DNA of 63,786 nucleotides from Bacteroidales bacterium (GTDB lineage Bacteria; Bacteroidota; Bacteroidia; Bacteroidales; P3): NCBI GenBank assembly GCA_017446745.1, contig JAFSQF010000014.1, positions 1 to 63,786 of the forward strand, read 5' to 3'. Shown piece by piece: positions 44,910 to 53,714 of this stretch (position 1 is its first letter; each line of letters starts with the position of its first letter). The notes under the pieces were generated by a model. It saw only the letters and a program-made list of their open reading frames with translations, ran no database searches and was not told where the DNA came from. The position numbers and the translations under genes were made by a program.

Positions 44910-45564
44910 TTTCAATACTATAGCATCAAGCTACGACCGGCTCAACTATATTATGACCGCTGGTATGGACCGCCTGTGGCGTCGTCGTGGTGTAAGGTGG
45001 CTGATGCGGGGGCTTGTGAATCCCAAGACACTCGATGTGGCGGCGGGTACTGGTGATTTGGCTGTGGAGATTTGCAGCTGCGGTGCCGCACTGCCGGTGG
45101 TGTGTGTCGACCTGTCGGAAAAGATGTTGGCCGTTGCAGAAAGCAAGCTGTCGGAGAATGGCGAATATATCGTAGCCGACGCCGAGCATTTGCCGTTCCA
45201 GGACTGCTGTTTCGACTGTGTGGCCAGTGCTTTTGGAATCCGCAACTTCTTACATCTTGACAGAGGCCTTTCTGAAATGGCACGTGTGTTGAAAATCGAC
45301 GGACGGTTACTGATCCTCGAGCTTTCCACTCCCGACAGCAGGTTTGTCAGGTTCTTCTACAATATCTACGCCCACCATATCATTCCATGGCTTGGTAGCC
45401 ATATTGCCGGCAACCGCGAGGCATACACTTACCTTCCCAATTCGATAGAACGTTTCCCAAAAGGAGACGCGATGCTACAGAAACTCGAATCTCTCGGCTT
45501 AAGGGCGGAGCAGCGTAAGTTCTTCTTCGGTGTATGCCGTATGTATATTTGTGTGAAACGTTAG
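44899..45564 (+). CDS. menG: Demethylmenaquinone methyltransferase
   Basis: An SAM-dependent methyltransferase of the UbiE/MenG family that completes menaquinone. The ATG at 44899 (MAYDFNTIASSYDRLNYIM) is chosen over an upstream TTG. The SAM-binding motif is TLDVAAGTGDLAVEI, followed by VVCVDLSEKMLAVAE and the family strand ADAEHLPFQDCCFDCVASAFGIRNF. The 221-residue size fits. It overlaps menA by 11 bases. Menaquinone would serve anaerobic respiration, for instance with fumarate, as in other Bacteroidales. Confidence 0.95.
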   Translation: MAYDFNTIASSYDRLNYIMTAGMDRLWRRRGVRWLMRGLVNPKTLDVAAGTGDLAVEICSCGAALPVVCVDLSEKMLAVAESKLSENGEYIVADAEHLPFQDCCFDCVASAFGIRNFLHLDRGLSEMARVLKIDGRLLILELSTPDSRFVRFFYNIYAHHIIPWLGSHIAGNREAYTYLPNSIERFPKGDAMLQKLESLGLRAEQRKFFFGVCRMYICVKR

Positions 45565-45589
45565 TACTCCTGTTGTGTCGCCTGTTGTG

Positions 45590-45672
45590 TCGGATTTGTA
45601 ATCCGACACACGATAATATAAGGATTTGTAATCCGCAAAAACCTGTTGTGTAGGATTTGTAATCCGCAAAAA
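45590..45672. repeat. Three GGATT-TGT-AATCC palindrome repeats
   Basis: GGATTTGTAATCC occurs three times (in TGTCGGATTTGTAATCCGAC, then AAGGATTTGTAATCCGCAAA, and TAGGATTTGTAATCCGCAAA), linked by CCTGTTGTGT. Each is a 5-bp stem with a TGT loop, the first extended to nine pairs. This is a REP-like dispersed palindrome of a kind I recall from many Bacteroidota. It fills the gap between menG and the nitroreductase-like gene. Confidence 0.75.
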
Positions 45673-45673
45673 T

Positions 45674-46309
45674 ATGGCAGATAATTATTTAGAAAAACGC
45701 TATGATGAGGTCTTCGGCAAGAAGACCGTTACCAAGAGGGTGGGGCATACCCTCGATGAATTGCTTACCAAGAATCGTTCCACGCGTGGCTACAACAAGT
45801 CTTATGTCGTGAGTCGTAATGAGCTGCAACAGATTGTTGCTGTGAATACTAAGCTTGGCTCTGGCTGTAATCGTCAGATGCTCAGGTTTCGCTTGGTGAC
45901 GCAGGGTGAAGAGGCCGACAAGGTGTTGTCGAACATCAAGATGGGTGCTGCGCTCCCTGAGCTGCACCTGCCCTTTCCCGGTACGGAGCCGGAAGCCTTC
46001 ATCATAGTCTGTTCCATGAATGACGACGACAAGCTGGTGCTTATCGACCTTGGTATGTCGCTCGAAGCCATGTCGCTACGTGCTGTCGAGATGGGGCTTA
46101 ACACTCTTATAGTACGTGCTTTCAACAAGGTCAAGTTGAGAGAACTTTTTGACCTGAAATACGACCCCGTTGCGGTGCTTTGTGTCGGCAAGGGCATTGA
46201 AAAATTTGAGCTTCAGCCCATCTCAGAAAGCGAAAGCCATTCCTACTATCGCAGGAATGGCCTCCATGTTGTTCCCAAAGTCAAGCTGGACGACTTGATT
46301 CTGAATTGA
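45674..46309 (+). CDS. Nitroreductase-family flavoprotein
   Basis: A 211-residue protein with the nitroreductase-like fold. The start of the FMN-binding pattern is LLTKNRSTRGYNKSYVVSR near residue 30, then GCNRQMLRFRLVT near 62, and a later DLGMSLEAMSLRAVEMGLNT (residues about 125-145) of the family's helix. The C-terminal VAVLCVGKG is also typical. Such enzymes use FMN and NAD(P)H to reduce nitro groups, quinones or flavins; the natural substrate is unknown. It follows REP-like repeats that probably form its leader. It converges on hisS with only one base between stop codons, so the two ends overlap as transcripts. Confidence 0.85.
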   Translation: MADNYLEKRYDEVFGKKTVTKRVGHTLDELLTKNRSTRGYNKSYVVSRNELQQIVAVNTKLGSGCNRQMLRFRLVTQGEEADKVLSNIKMGAALPELHLPFPGTEPEAFIIVCSMNDDDKLVLIDLGMSLEAMSLRAVEMGLNTLIVRAFNKVKLRELFDLKYDPVAVLCVGKGIEKFELQPISESESHSYYRRNGLHVVPKVKLDDLILN

Positions 46310-46310
46310 A

Positions 46311-47567
46311 TTATTCCTCGATCTTCACTATGCGGGTGTAGCCGTATTCTTCGAGTTTTTCGATTTGGGCTTTGATGTTCTTGGCGCGAGGGCTTATGAG
46401 TACGCGGTTGCCTTGGTCACGCAGCCGGTTCACCTCTACGATGACTTCGCGTATACGTTCGGGTGCGAGGCCTGCTTTCAGCAGGTAGGCCACCGATTCG
46501 CCCTGGCGCTCCACCTTGAAGCCGCGGTCTTTCAGTATGGTGACTATGCGTTCGAAGCCGATGCTGAAGCCGCATGCCGGCGCCTGTATTTTGCCCTCGC
46601 TGAACTTGCCGATCATTTCGTCGTAGCGTCCGCCGCCGGCGATGCTGAACGAATAGTTCTTCTTGTCGATCAGCTCGATCTCGAAGATGGGGCCTGTGTA
46701 GTAGCCCATGCCGCGCACCAGCGAGGGGTCGAAGACCACCTTGCCGCGTCCGCCGAGGATGGCCTGCACGCAGCTGATGATGGTGTCCATATTGCCGGCT
46801 ATGGCCGGGTCGAGGCTCGTGGACAGGTGCTGCTGCACGAAGGCAGCGCACTCCTCATAGTCGCCCTGCCCTTGCAGCATGGCACAGTAGCGTGCTATGC
46901 CTTCTTCTGGAAGCCCCATCTTGCGCAGCAGGTCGCCAACGCCGTCGACGCCAATCTTGTCGAGTTTGTCGAGCACGATGCAGGTCTCGTCGAAGAGCTC
47001 TTCGGCGAAGCCACAGGCTGCCGACATGGCTTTGAGGATGCGGCGGTCGTTGACACGAATCTTAAAATTCTCCATGCCAAGGCGGTGCAGCATCTCGGCG
47101 GTGGCACTGATCAGCTCTATCTCGGCCAGGTTGCTGCCGTCGCCTATGATGTCGATGTCGCATTGGGTGAACTGGCGGAAGCGGCCTTTCTGGGGCTTGT
47201 CGGCACGGAACGAGCTGCCTATCTGAAGGGCTTTGAAAGGGTAGGGGAGCAGGTTCTGGTTGTTGACGAAGAAGCGGCTCAGTGGCACCGTGAGGTCGTA
47301 GCGCAGTCCGCTGTCGCACAGCTCGTCCTGCCCCTCAGCCTCTTTGAGTTTCTCGCCACGTTTCAGTATCTTGAAGATGAGCGATTCGTTCTCCCCGCCC
47401 TGCTTGTTGGTGAGGTTCTCTATGTGCTCAATCACAGGGGTTTCTATCAGCGAGAATCCGAAGCGTCCGTAGGTCTCCTTAATAAGGCGCAAGGCATATT
47501 CCCGCACCTCCATGTCGGCGGGAAGTTGTTCGGGCATGCCTTTTACAGGTGTTTTTATCATTGCCAT
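46311..47567 (-). CDS. hisS: Histidyl-tRNA synthetase
   Basis: A class IIa synthetase of 418 residues that charges tRNA-His. Motif 2 is SSFRADKPQKGRFRQFTQCD, the histidine-specific loop is VRGMGYYTGPIFEI near residue 255, and motif 3 is CGFSIGFERIV. The C-terminal anticodon-binding domain follows. The start ATG at 47567 opens MAMIKTPVKGMPEQLP. A -7 box lies 57 bases upstream. It is convergent with the nitroreductase-like gene. Confidence 0.97.
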   Translation of the reverse strand: MAMIKTPVKGMPEQLPADMEVREYALRLIKETYGRFGFSLIETPVIEHIENLTNKQGGENESLIFKILKRGEKLKEAEGQDELCDSGLRYDLTVPLSRFFVNNQNLLPYPFKALQIGSSFRADKPQKGRFRQFTQCDIDIIGDGSNLAEIELISATAEMLHRLGMENFKIRVNDRRILKAMSAACGFAEELFDETCIVLDKLDKIGVDGVGDLLRKMGLPEEGIARYCAMLQGQGDYEECAAFVQQHLSTSLDPAIAGNMDTIISCVQAILGGRGKVVFDPSLVRGMGYYTGPIFEIELIDKKNYSFSIAGGGRYDEMIGKFSEGKIQAPACGFSIGFERIVTILKDRGFKVERQGESVAYLLKAGLAPERIREVIVEVNRLRDQGNRVLISPRAKNIKAQIEKLEEYGYTRIVKIEE

Positions 47568-47623
47568 GGTATCAGTATGTTATGTAGGTTTTATGCGTTG
47601 TATGACGCTTTTGTTTTGGACTG

Positions 47624-47631
47624 CAAAATTA
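47624..47631 (-). promoter_or_regulatory. -7 promoter box for hisS
   Basis: Reads TAATTTTG on the minus strand (TAnnTTTG), 57 bases upstream of the hisS ATG. Confidence 0.4.
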
Positions 47632-47691
47632 CAAAAAAAACAGTAGGTGGATGCTTTTATTTGTTGAACTTAGATATTTTTCGTTATCGCT

Positions 47692-49677
47692 TTACCTGTT
47701 TATGTGTCGCTTTGAGGACGGCAGTTGTTGAAGTTGGTTGTTGATGGCGTTCAGGATGGTCTTGGTCATTATGATGTCGTAGTGTTTGGTGTCGTCGTCA
47801 AGGTCGTCGTAGTCGCGCAAGTCGTCGTGGGCGAAGTATTCGTTCTTGAATTTGGCTTTCAGACTTTTGTTGTTTGCTATCATGCGGTGTTCTGCCTTGG
47901 TGGTGGGGCGGAAGCCTTTCGCTAATGTGTCGGTGTTCCATCGCATATGCTCTGTCTCTGCCAGGATGAGTAATTCCTTGGGCGAGAGCTCTATGGCTGA
48001 GCGTTGCTCTCTTCTGCCGTCCGAGAAATTCCAGAGTGTGAAGCCGTCGTCGTTTTGGATGATTTCGTAACCCATGCCGCGCAGTTTGGTTATGATGGAG
48101 CGCACGTTGTAGAGCGACGACCAGCGTTCGTACTGCGTCAGCTCGTGCCATTTCTTTGTCTCCCCACTGCCCGAGGCGGCCACGTCGTAGGCTTTGGCCA
48201 CCTCCTCAGCCCAGCTCTGCATAAGGCTGTTGTGGTGTTCCACGTGGCCGTATTCGTAGGGGGTGAAGGTGTGGATGGTTTTGTAGAAACCATGGCCGCT
48301 GAACTCTTTCAGGCTGTCGTCGCCTTGCTGGTATACCCATACGGGTATGGCGTCGTCGCCCTCGAGCAGGGGGCGTGGCAGATAGAGGGCGCAGGCCATG
48401 TTGCGGGGCGAGTTGTTGGTGCAGAAGACCAGCGTCAGGAGTTGGTGCTCGTCGCGGCTCCATTGCTCCACGCGTTTCATCAGGACGGGATGCGCCACAC
48501 TTCCTTGCAGAAATTCGAAGTCGATGTCGATCAGCGATTTGTTTGCTGAGCATGGCAGGGGGTCTTTGGTGTTGCCATCAAGGTCTTCGAAGCTGTATTG
48601 GCAATGGTTGAAGAGCTCCTTATAACGGCGGCGGAAGATGAACATCTCTTCGCGGGCGTTCTCGTCGACGAGGGTTATCGTGACCCTGTGGCCCGGATAG
48701 TGTGCCACCATAAGGGTCTCGCGTGCTATGGAGAGCCCTATTTCGGTCATGCCCATTATGACCAGATGGACAGAGGCTTTAGGGCATACGGCAAGGTTGC
48801 GCCTCTCGTTCTGGTAGTCGAGGGTCATCATGGTGTTGCGACTGTCGAAACCGGTAAGCAGTCGCGCCGCAATCTCTTCGTTGAAATTGAATGGGTTCAC
48901 GTGTCGGCGCAGTTTGTTCTCGCTCTCGCCGTCAAAGCCTTGGCGTTGCACTAACGAGAGCGATGAGCGGTTGCGGATATACAGGTAGCACGAGAAGTTG
49001 ATGATGTCGCCAACGATGTTGGCGATGGCGTCGAGCGAGCGTATATTGGAGGCATCGTGCGTGGCGTCGTCGGGCTGTCCCACGATAAACACGGTGTCGG
49101 CCCGGCCCACACAGGCTTTCTCCTGCAGGTCCTGCAGGTCGGTTTTGTTGCACTGTATCACCTCCACGCGGCTGTATTCCATGTCGCCGAGGTTTATCTT
49201 CAAGCGTCCCCGTATGGCCTCCACGTTGTCGGGAACGGCAACGACAACGGTCTTGCCAAGCTGGCACTGCTTTCGGAGTGTGGCAATCATAAGCTCGTCA
49301 TAGCCAAGGAAGAGGATATGGCGATGCCAGTTGTATCGTGGTAGGGCTCCGCTGAGGTAACGGTTGCCAAGGGTGCGCAAATGGTTGGTGATTATGGGGA
49401 TGAGCAGGCCGGAGAGGAGGATGACACCTATGGCGTAGGCTATGGACGAGAACCAGGAGTAGGTGCCGTTGTAGGGTATGTTGCGCAGACTGACGGCGGT
49501 GAGGGCATCGACGAGAAAACGGCTGGCGAACCTCAGGGGTTTAATCCATTTGCCCAACCAGGGAACGGCTATGATGATAATGGCTATTACAGACAATGAG
49601 ATCCATACGAACGACGAGGAGGAGCGCGAGGCTTTTTTCGACAATCTGTAGTTCAGTTGTGAGAAGAGTTGTTTCAT
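47692..49677 (-). CDS. Membrane protein with RCK-like Rossmann domains and C-terminal RyR domain
   Basis: A 661-residue protein. Two membrane segments (about residues 23-41 and 82-99) flank a short loop, like a minimal pore. A first Rossmann-type domain starts at HILFLGYDELMIATLRKQ (about 118) and a second at VHLVIMGMTEIGLSIARETL (about 303), as in the paired RCK domains of ligand-gated potassium channels and Castor-type channels. Near the C-terminus, LAETEHMRWNTDTLAKGFRP and YDDLDDDTKHYDIIM are the two halves of a ryanodine-receptor (RyR) domain, known from stand-alone bacterial proteins. It probably senses a nucleotide and gates ion flow or signals at the membrane. The function is unproven. 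A MITE-like element fills its upstream gap. Confidence 0.75.
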   Translation of the reverse strand: MKQLFSQLNYRLSKKASRSSSSFVWISLSVIAIIIIAVPWLGKWIKPLRFASRFLVDALTAVSLRNIPYNGTYSWFSSIAYAIGVILLSGLLIPIITNHLRTLGNRYLSGALPRYNWHRHILFLGYDELMIATLRKQCQLGKTVVVAVPDNVEAIRGRLKINLGDMEYSRVEVIQCNKTDLQDLQEKACVGRADTVFIVGQPDDATHDASNIRSLDAIANIVGDIINFSCYLYIRNRSSLSLVQRQGFDGESENKLRRHVNPFNFNEEIAARLLTGFDSRNTMMTLDYQNERRNLAVCPKASVHLVIMGMTEIGLSIARETLMVAHYPGHRVTITLVDENAREEMFIFRRRYKELFNHCQYSFEDLDGNTKDPLPCSANKSLIDIDFEFLQGSVAHPVLMKRVEQWSRDEHQLLTLVFCTNNSPRNMACALYLPRPLLEGDDAIPVWVYQQGDDSLKEFSGHGFYKTIHTFTPYEYGHVEHHNSLMQSWAEEVAKAYDVAASGSGETKKWHELTQYERWSSLYNVRSIITKLRGMGYEIIQNDDGFTLWNFSDGRREQRSAIELSPKELLILAETEHMRWNTDTLAKGFRPTTKAEHRMIANNKSLKAKFKNEYFAHDDLRDYDDLDDDTKHYDIIMTKTILNAINNQLQQLPSSKRHINR

Positions 49678-49692
49678 AAGGGGGCGTTCATA

Positions 49693-49860
49693 GTTAATAA
49701 GTAATTAGTCAAATTTATTTGACATTTACGATAATTCACGGGCATTCATGGTCATTCACGTTCTATAAATAATTTCTGGATAATTGCTGTTTAATTGCTG
49801 TTAATTGCTGTTAATTGCTGTTAAAAGAATATGAGCGCTAATTTTGACCGTTTATTTAAC
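49693..49860. mobile_element. MITE-like element, copy 2
   Basis: A 168-bp unit with the same architecture as 33809-33957: left end GTTAATAAGTAATTAGTCAAA, right end TTTGACCGTTTATTTAAC, shared interior GATAATTCACGGGCATTCA and ATGAGCGCTAATTTTGACCG. This copy has an expansion TTAATTGCTG repeated three times. It takes up nearly the whole gap between two minus-strand genes. Confidence 0.75.
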
Positions 49861-49864
49861 TCAA

Positions 49865-51025
49865 CTATACGTTAGATATTGTGTTGATGGCGCTGAGAAG
49901 TGATTTTTTTTCGTTATCCCAAGACAGGTCGGCGCGTGCCTTGTTGAAGCGAGAGGCTTTCTCGGAGGGGGCTAACTGCTGCCATTGGAGCAACGTGGTG
50001 CGGATGGTATGGGCCAGCCTGATGGCATCGGAGTGCGAGGTGTCCAGCAGAGTTCCAATGTTATATTTCTTGACGACGGAGCGGATTTCGGGGAAGTCGG
50101 TGGCCAGGAGAGGGACGCCGGCCTCGACGAAGTCGCCAATGCGGTTGGGCAACGAATAGTAATAGTTCAGGCCACGGTTCTCGAGGAGGACGAGGCCAAG
50201 AGAGGCCTTAGCTGTCAAGCATTTGAGGGCTGGAGGTTCGACCCGACCGAGGAAGGTCACCCTGCCGAGATAGGGCTCTTGCAAGGCGAGGGAAGAGAGG
50301 CGTTGGTATTCGTCGCCGACGCCGGCGACAACGAGATGGCAGTGGTCGAGCAAGGGCATGGCATCCATAAGCCAGTCGATACCGCGACCGACATTGACGG
50401 CACCCTGATAGAGGAGCAGGTGCTTGTTGGGAGGCAGTCGCAGCAAGAAAGGTTGCGCGGCCTGCTGGTCGGCCTCGACGTGCATAGGCACATTGCGCAC
50501 CACACCCATCTTAAGACCATAACGCTCGAGGTAGATGTCGGCGATGGAGCGGCACACCGTGACGGCGGCCATGTCGTGACGCCGTGCCATGCGAGGGAGT
50601 ATCCAGTCCTCGATGGCTGTCCAGAAGCGTTTCACTGCCGGGCGGCCTACCAGTTCGGGCACTTCGGGGAACATCTCGTGGGCATCGAAGAAGAGAGGTT
50701 TACGGCGCAGACGTGCGGCGAGGTAGTTGGCGAGGAGGGTGTCGGTGTCGTTGGCATAGAAGAGGTCGGCCTTGGCGAAAAGGAGGCGCAGGAAGAGGCG
50801 TAGATTATATTCGGCATAGAAAAGTGCCGACTTGCGGAAGAGGAGCCTCATACGAACGGTAGGGTATTGCCGAGAGAGCGGAGGGCTCATTGGCAGGCGC
50901 CGGCCCACCAAAGTGGGCAGGTATCCGGCATCGCAAAGAGCCATACAGCTACGGTGGACCCGCTGGTCGGTGACGAGGTCGTTGGTGACCGACATCACTA
51001 CTTTCTTATGCAATAGAACTGACAT
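49865..51025 (-). CDS. Glycosyltransferase family 4
   Basis: A 386-residue GT-B glycosyltransferase. The N-terminal acceptor domain opens with KVVMSVTNDLVTDQRVHRSCMAL. The donor-binding half has LLLYQGAVNVGRGIDWLMDA (about 208) and SLPNRIGDFVEAGVPLLAT (about 302), with the E of the usual EXnE pattern. It probably adds a sugar in lipopolysaccharide, capsule or protein glycan synthesis. Donor and acceptor are unknown. The start could also be at residue 11 (MSVTND). A -7 box lies 41-48 bases upstream. The gene stands apart from the other glycosyltransferase genes of the window. Confidence 0.85.
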   Translation of the reverse strand: MSVLLHKKVVMSVTNDLVTDQRVHRSCMALCDAGYLPTLVGRRLPMSPPLSRQYPTVRMRLLFRKSALFYAEYNLRLFLRLLFAKADLFYANDTDTLLANYLAARLRRKPLFFDAHEMFPEVPELVGRPAVKRFWTAIEDWILPRMARRHDMAAVTVCRSIADIYLERYGLKMGVVRNVPMHVEADQQAAQPFLLRLPPNKHLLLYQGAVNVGRGIDWLMDAMPLLDHCHLVVAGVGDEYQRLSSLALQEPYLGRVTFLGRVEPPALKCLTAKASLGLVLLENRGLNYYYSLPNRIGDFVEAGVPLLATDFPEIRSVVKKYNIGTLLDTSHSDAIRLAHTIRTTLLQWQQLAPSEKASRFNKARADLSWDNEKKSLLSAINTISNV

Positions 51026-51065
51026 GTAGTTTATTACAGTCTTAGAGACTTTTTAAAAAGGAATG

Positions 51066-51073
51066 CAAAATTA
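51066..51073 (-). promoter_or_regulatory. -7 promoter box for the GT4 gene
   Basis: Reads TAATTTTG on the minus strand, 41 bases upstream of the start at 51025. It shares the divergent gap with the topA promoter. Confidence 0.4.
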
Positions 51074-51081
51074 CATTTTTT

Positions 51082-51111
51082 TTTGCATTTTGAAAAAAGT
51101 TGCTACTTTTG
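51082..51111 (+). promoter_or_regulatory. Promoter of topA
   Basis: TTTG (51082-51085), an 18-base spacer, then TACTTTTG (51104-51111). Both boxes of the Bacteroidota consensus are present. It gives a leader of about 155 bases. Confidence 0.6.
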
Positions 51112-51176
51112 CACTCGGAATTTCGATACGAGAAAAACGTTTTATGATTTGTTATTGACGTGATTTATGTTGCATA

Positions 51177-51206
51177 ACGTCCCTATTTGGGGATGCGTTT
51201 TTTTTT
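51177..51206 (+). terminator. Terminator-like hairpin in the topA leader
   Basis: ACG-TCCC pairs with GGGA-(TG)-CGT around a TATTTG loop, directly followed by nine T residues (51198-51206). It lies downstream of the topA promoter and upstream of the ATG at 51275, so it could act as an attenuator. The stem is short and bulged. Confidence 0.35.
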
Positions 51207-51274
51207 CGTAGTGATGATTATTCGTTGCAACAATAGATGTATACATTAAATATATAGCACTACAAAATACCCAC

Positions 51275-53632
51275 ATGAAAAACCTTGTAATCGTTGAGTC
51301 GCCCGCAAAAGCCAAGACCATAGAGAAATTCTTGGGCAAGGACTACACCGTGATGTCGAGCTACGGCCACATCCGCGACCTGGCCAAGAAAGAGATGAGC
51401 ATAGATATCGAGAACAACTATGAGCCAGAATACCAGATAGCGGAGGACAAGAGCAAGCTTGTTGCCGAGCTAAAGAAAGCCTCGAAGAGCGCCGACATGG
51501 TGTGGCTGGCGTCTGATGAGGACCGCGAGGGAGAGGCCATAGCATGGCATCTACGCGAGACGCTGAACCTGAAGTCGGACAAGACCAAACGTATAGTTTT
51601 CAACGAAATCACGAAGAACGCCATACTCCATGCCATAGAGAACCCGCGCGACATTGACATGAACCTTGTTGACGCGCAGCAGGCGCGCCGCGTGCTGGAC
51701 CGCCTGGTGGGCTACGAGATTAGCCCCATACTATGGGCGAAAATCAAGCCGGCCTTGAGTGCCGGGCGCGTGCAGAGCGTGGCGGTGCGCCTAATAGTGG
51801 AGCGCGAGAACGAGATACACAATTTCGAGACGCAGACCTATTTCCGCGTTTCGGCGACGTTTCTGAGCGCTGACAGCCACAAGCTTGTGGCGGAGTTGAG
51901 CCGGCGCTTCAATTCCGAGGCCGAGGCCCACGCCTTCCTTGAGTACATAGCCGGAGCCACCTTCAGAGTGACGAAGGTGGAGACCAAGCCGGCACGGCGG
52001 AGCCCGGCGCCGCCATTCACCACCTCGACCCTGCAGCAGGAAGCCAGCCGCAAGCTGGGATTCTCGGTGGCGCGCACAATGCAGATAGCGCAGCAGCTCT
52101 ACGAGTCGGGATACATCACCTACATGCGTACCGATTCCACCAACCTCAGCGAGGTGGCGCTGAAAATGGCCACAGAGCAGATTGCGGCCACCTACGGCGA
52201 GAAATACGTGAAAACACGGCGTTACCACACCAAGATAAAGGGAGCACAGGAGGCACACGAAGCCATACGTCCCACCGACCTCCACGCCACCGACATCAAC
52301 GCCGACAACACCCAGCGCCGCCTCTACGAGCTGATCTGGAAACGCACCATAGCGTCGCAAATGGCCGACGCCGAGCTTGAAAAGACCACCATAGACATCG
52401 ACATAGACACTGACCGAGCCACCCTCGAGAAGGCCGGCCAAGAGGAGCATTTCAGCTGCTCGGGCGAGCAGGTGCTTTTCGACGGCTTCCTGAAAGTATA
52501 CCTCGAGTCGACCGACGACGAGGTGGAAGACAAGCCGTCGACGCTGCTCCCGACAGTGAGAAAAGATGACACCCTAACCCTCGAGAAAGCCACGGCCACG
52601 CAGCACTTCACCCAGCATCCGCCGCGCTATTCAGAGGCCAGCCTGGTGAAGAAACTTGAGGACCTGGGCATCGGACGCCCGTCGACCTACGCCCCCACAA
52701 TTTCCACCATCCTGAAACGCGAATACGTCATCAAGGAAGACCGAGGGCCCAAAGACGTGGAAGTGACCACCCTACAGCTTGTTCCCGGCAAAGAGATAGC
52801 CGTGACGCAATCGACGGAACATATAGGAGCCGAGAAGGGCAAGCTCTTCCCCACCGACATCGGGACCATCGTCAACAACTTCCTTATGGAGCATTTCACC
52901 GACATCATGGACTACAATTTCACGGCCAAGGTGGAGAAAGACTTTGACGAGGTGGCCAACGGCACGCAGCAATGGCGCGATGTCATCAACCAATTCTATG
53001 TGCCATTCCATCGCAACATCAAGCAGACCCAGTCGCACTCGAAGCGCACCACGGGAGAGCGCCTGCTGGGCACCGACCCGGCATCGGGCAAGAACGTCTA
53101 CGCCAAGATAGGGCGCTACGGCACCCTGATACAGATAGGCGAGACCAACTCGGAGGAGAAGCCACGCTTTGCATCGATGAAGAAAGGGCAGAGCATAGAG
53201 AGCATCACCCTTGAGGAGGCCCTTGACCTCTTCTCGCTGCCGCGTACAATAGGCAACTACGGCGATGCCGAAGTGGTGGTGAGCATAGGCCGCTTCGGGC
53301 CCTACGTGCGCAACCAGGGCAAATTCTATTCGCTTTCGAAGACCGACGACCCGTACACCATCAGCCTTGAGCGCGCCATCGAGATCATAGAGCAGAAAGA
53401 GAAGCAGAACGCCGAGAAGGAGCGCATGAAAGAGCTTTTCCCGCACGAGATAGGCGAATACGAGGGCGAGAAGGTGGTGTCGAACATGGGGCGTTATGGG
53501 GCTTACCTTACCTACAAGGGCGACAACTACCGCCTGCCGAAGACAGGCGTAGACCCCCTGAACATAGCCCTTGCCGACGCCGTGGCCATCATCCGTCAGA
53601 TGCAGGACAAGAAAGCCAAGAAGCGTAAATAG
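51275..53632 (+). CDS. topA: DNA topoisomerase I
   Basis: A type IA topoisomerase that relaxes negative supercoils. The Toprim domain has LVIVESPAKAKTIEKFLG at the start and WLASDEDREGEAIAWHL near 75. The catalytic Tyr is Y283 in SGYITYMRTDSTN. The C-terminal part has repeated beta-units (GRYGTLIQIG, GRFGPYVRNQG, GRYGAYLTYKG) in place of zinc ribbons, as in this phylum. The 785-residue length fits. It has its own promoter and a long leader with a possible attenuator, and converges on hflX. Confidence 0.97.
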   Translation: MKNLVIVESPAKAKTIEKFLGKDYTVMSSYGHIRDLAKKEMSIDIENNYEPEYQIAEDKSKLVAELKKASKSADMVWLASDEDREGEAIAWHLRETLNLKSDKTKRIVFNEITKNAILHAIENPRDIDMNLVDAQQARRVLDRLVGYEISPILWAKIKPALSAGRVQSVAVRLIVERENEIHNFETQTYFRVSATFLSADSHKLVAELSRRFNSEAEAHAFLEYIAGATFRVTKVETKPARRSPAPPFTTSTLQQEASRKLGFSVARTMQIAQQLYESGYITYMRTDSTNLSEVALKMATEQIAATYGEKYVKTRRYHTKIKGAQEAHEAIRPTDLHATDINADNTQRRLYELIWKRTIASQMADAELEKTTIDIDIDTDRATLEKAGQEEHFSCSGEQVLFDGFLKVYLESTDDEVEDKPSTLLPTVRKDDTLTLEKATATQHFTQHPPRYSEASLVKKLEDLGIGRPSTYAPTISTILKREYVIKEDRGPKDVEVTTLQLVPGKEIAVTQSTEHIGAEKGKLFPTDIGTIVNNFLMEHFTDIMDYNFTAKVEKDFDEVANGTQQWRDVINQFYVPFHRNIKQTQSHSKRTTGERLLGTDPASGKNVYAKIGRYGTLIQIGETNSEEKPRFASMKKGQSIESITLEEALDLFSLPRTIGNYGDAEVVVSIGRFGPYVRNQGKFYSLSKTDDPYTISLERAIEIIEQKEKQNAEKERMKELFPHEIGEYEGEKVVSNMGRYGAYLTYKGDNYRLPKTGVDPLNIALADAVAIIRQMQDKKAKKRK

Positions 53633-53697
53633 GCGGACAGAACCTCTTGTGCTTTCTCGTGCCTTCCGAACGAGGGGGCTACAACACGAGGGGTCTA

Positions 53698-53711
53698 CTG
53701 CCGGGAGGCAG
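53698..53711. terminator. Small hairpin between topA and hflX
   Basis: CTGCC-GGGA-GGCAG lies in the 82-base gap between the convergent ends of topA and hflX. The gap also contains CTCGTG and CACGAG further left, which can pair. No T-run follows, so the termination function is uncertain. Confidence 0.35.
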
Positions 53712-53714
53712 CCT

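Noticed and set aside
46365-47744. Plus-strand frame of 459 codons opposite hisS
   Set aside because: It runs across the whole certain hisS gene and its promoter; no family pattern is seen.
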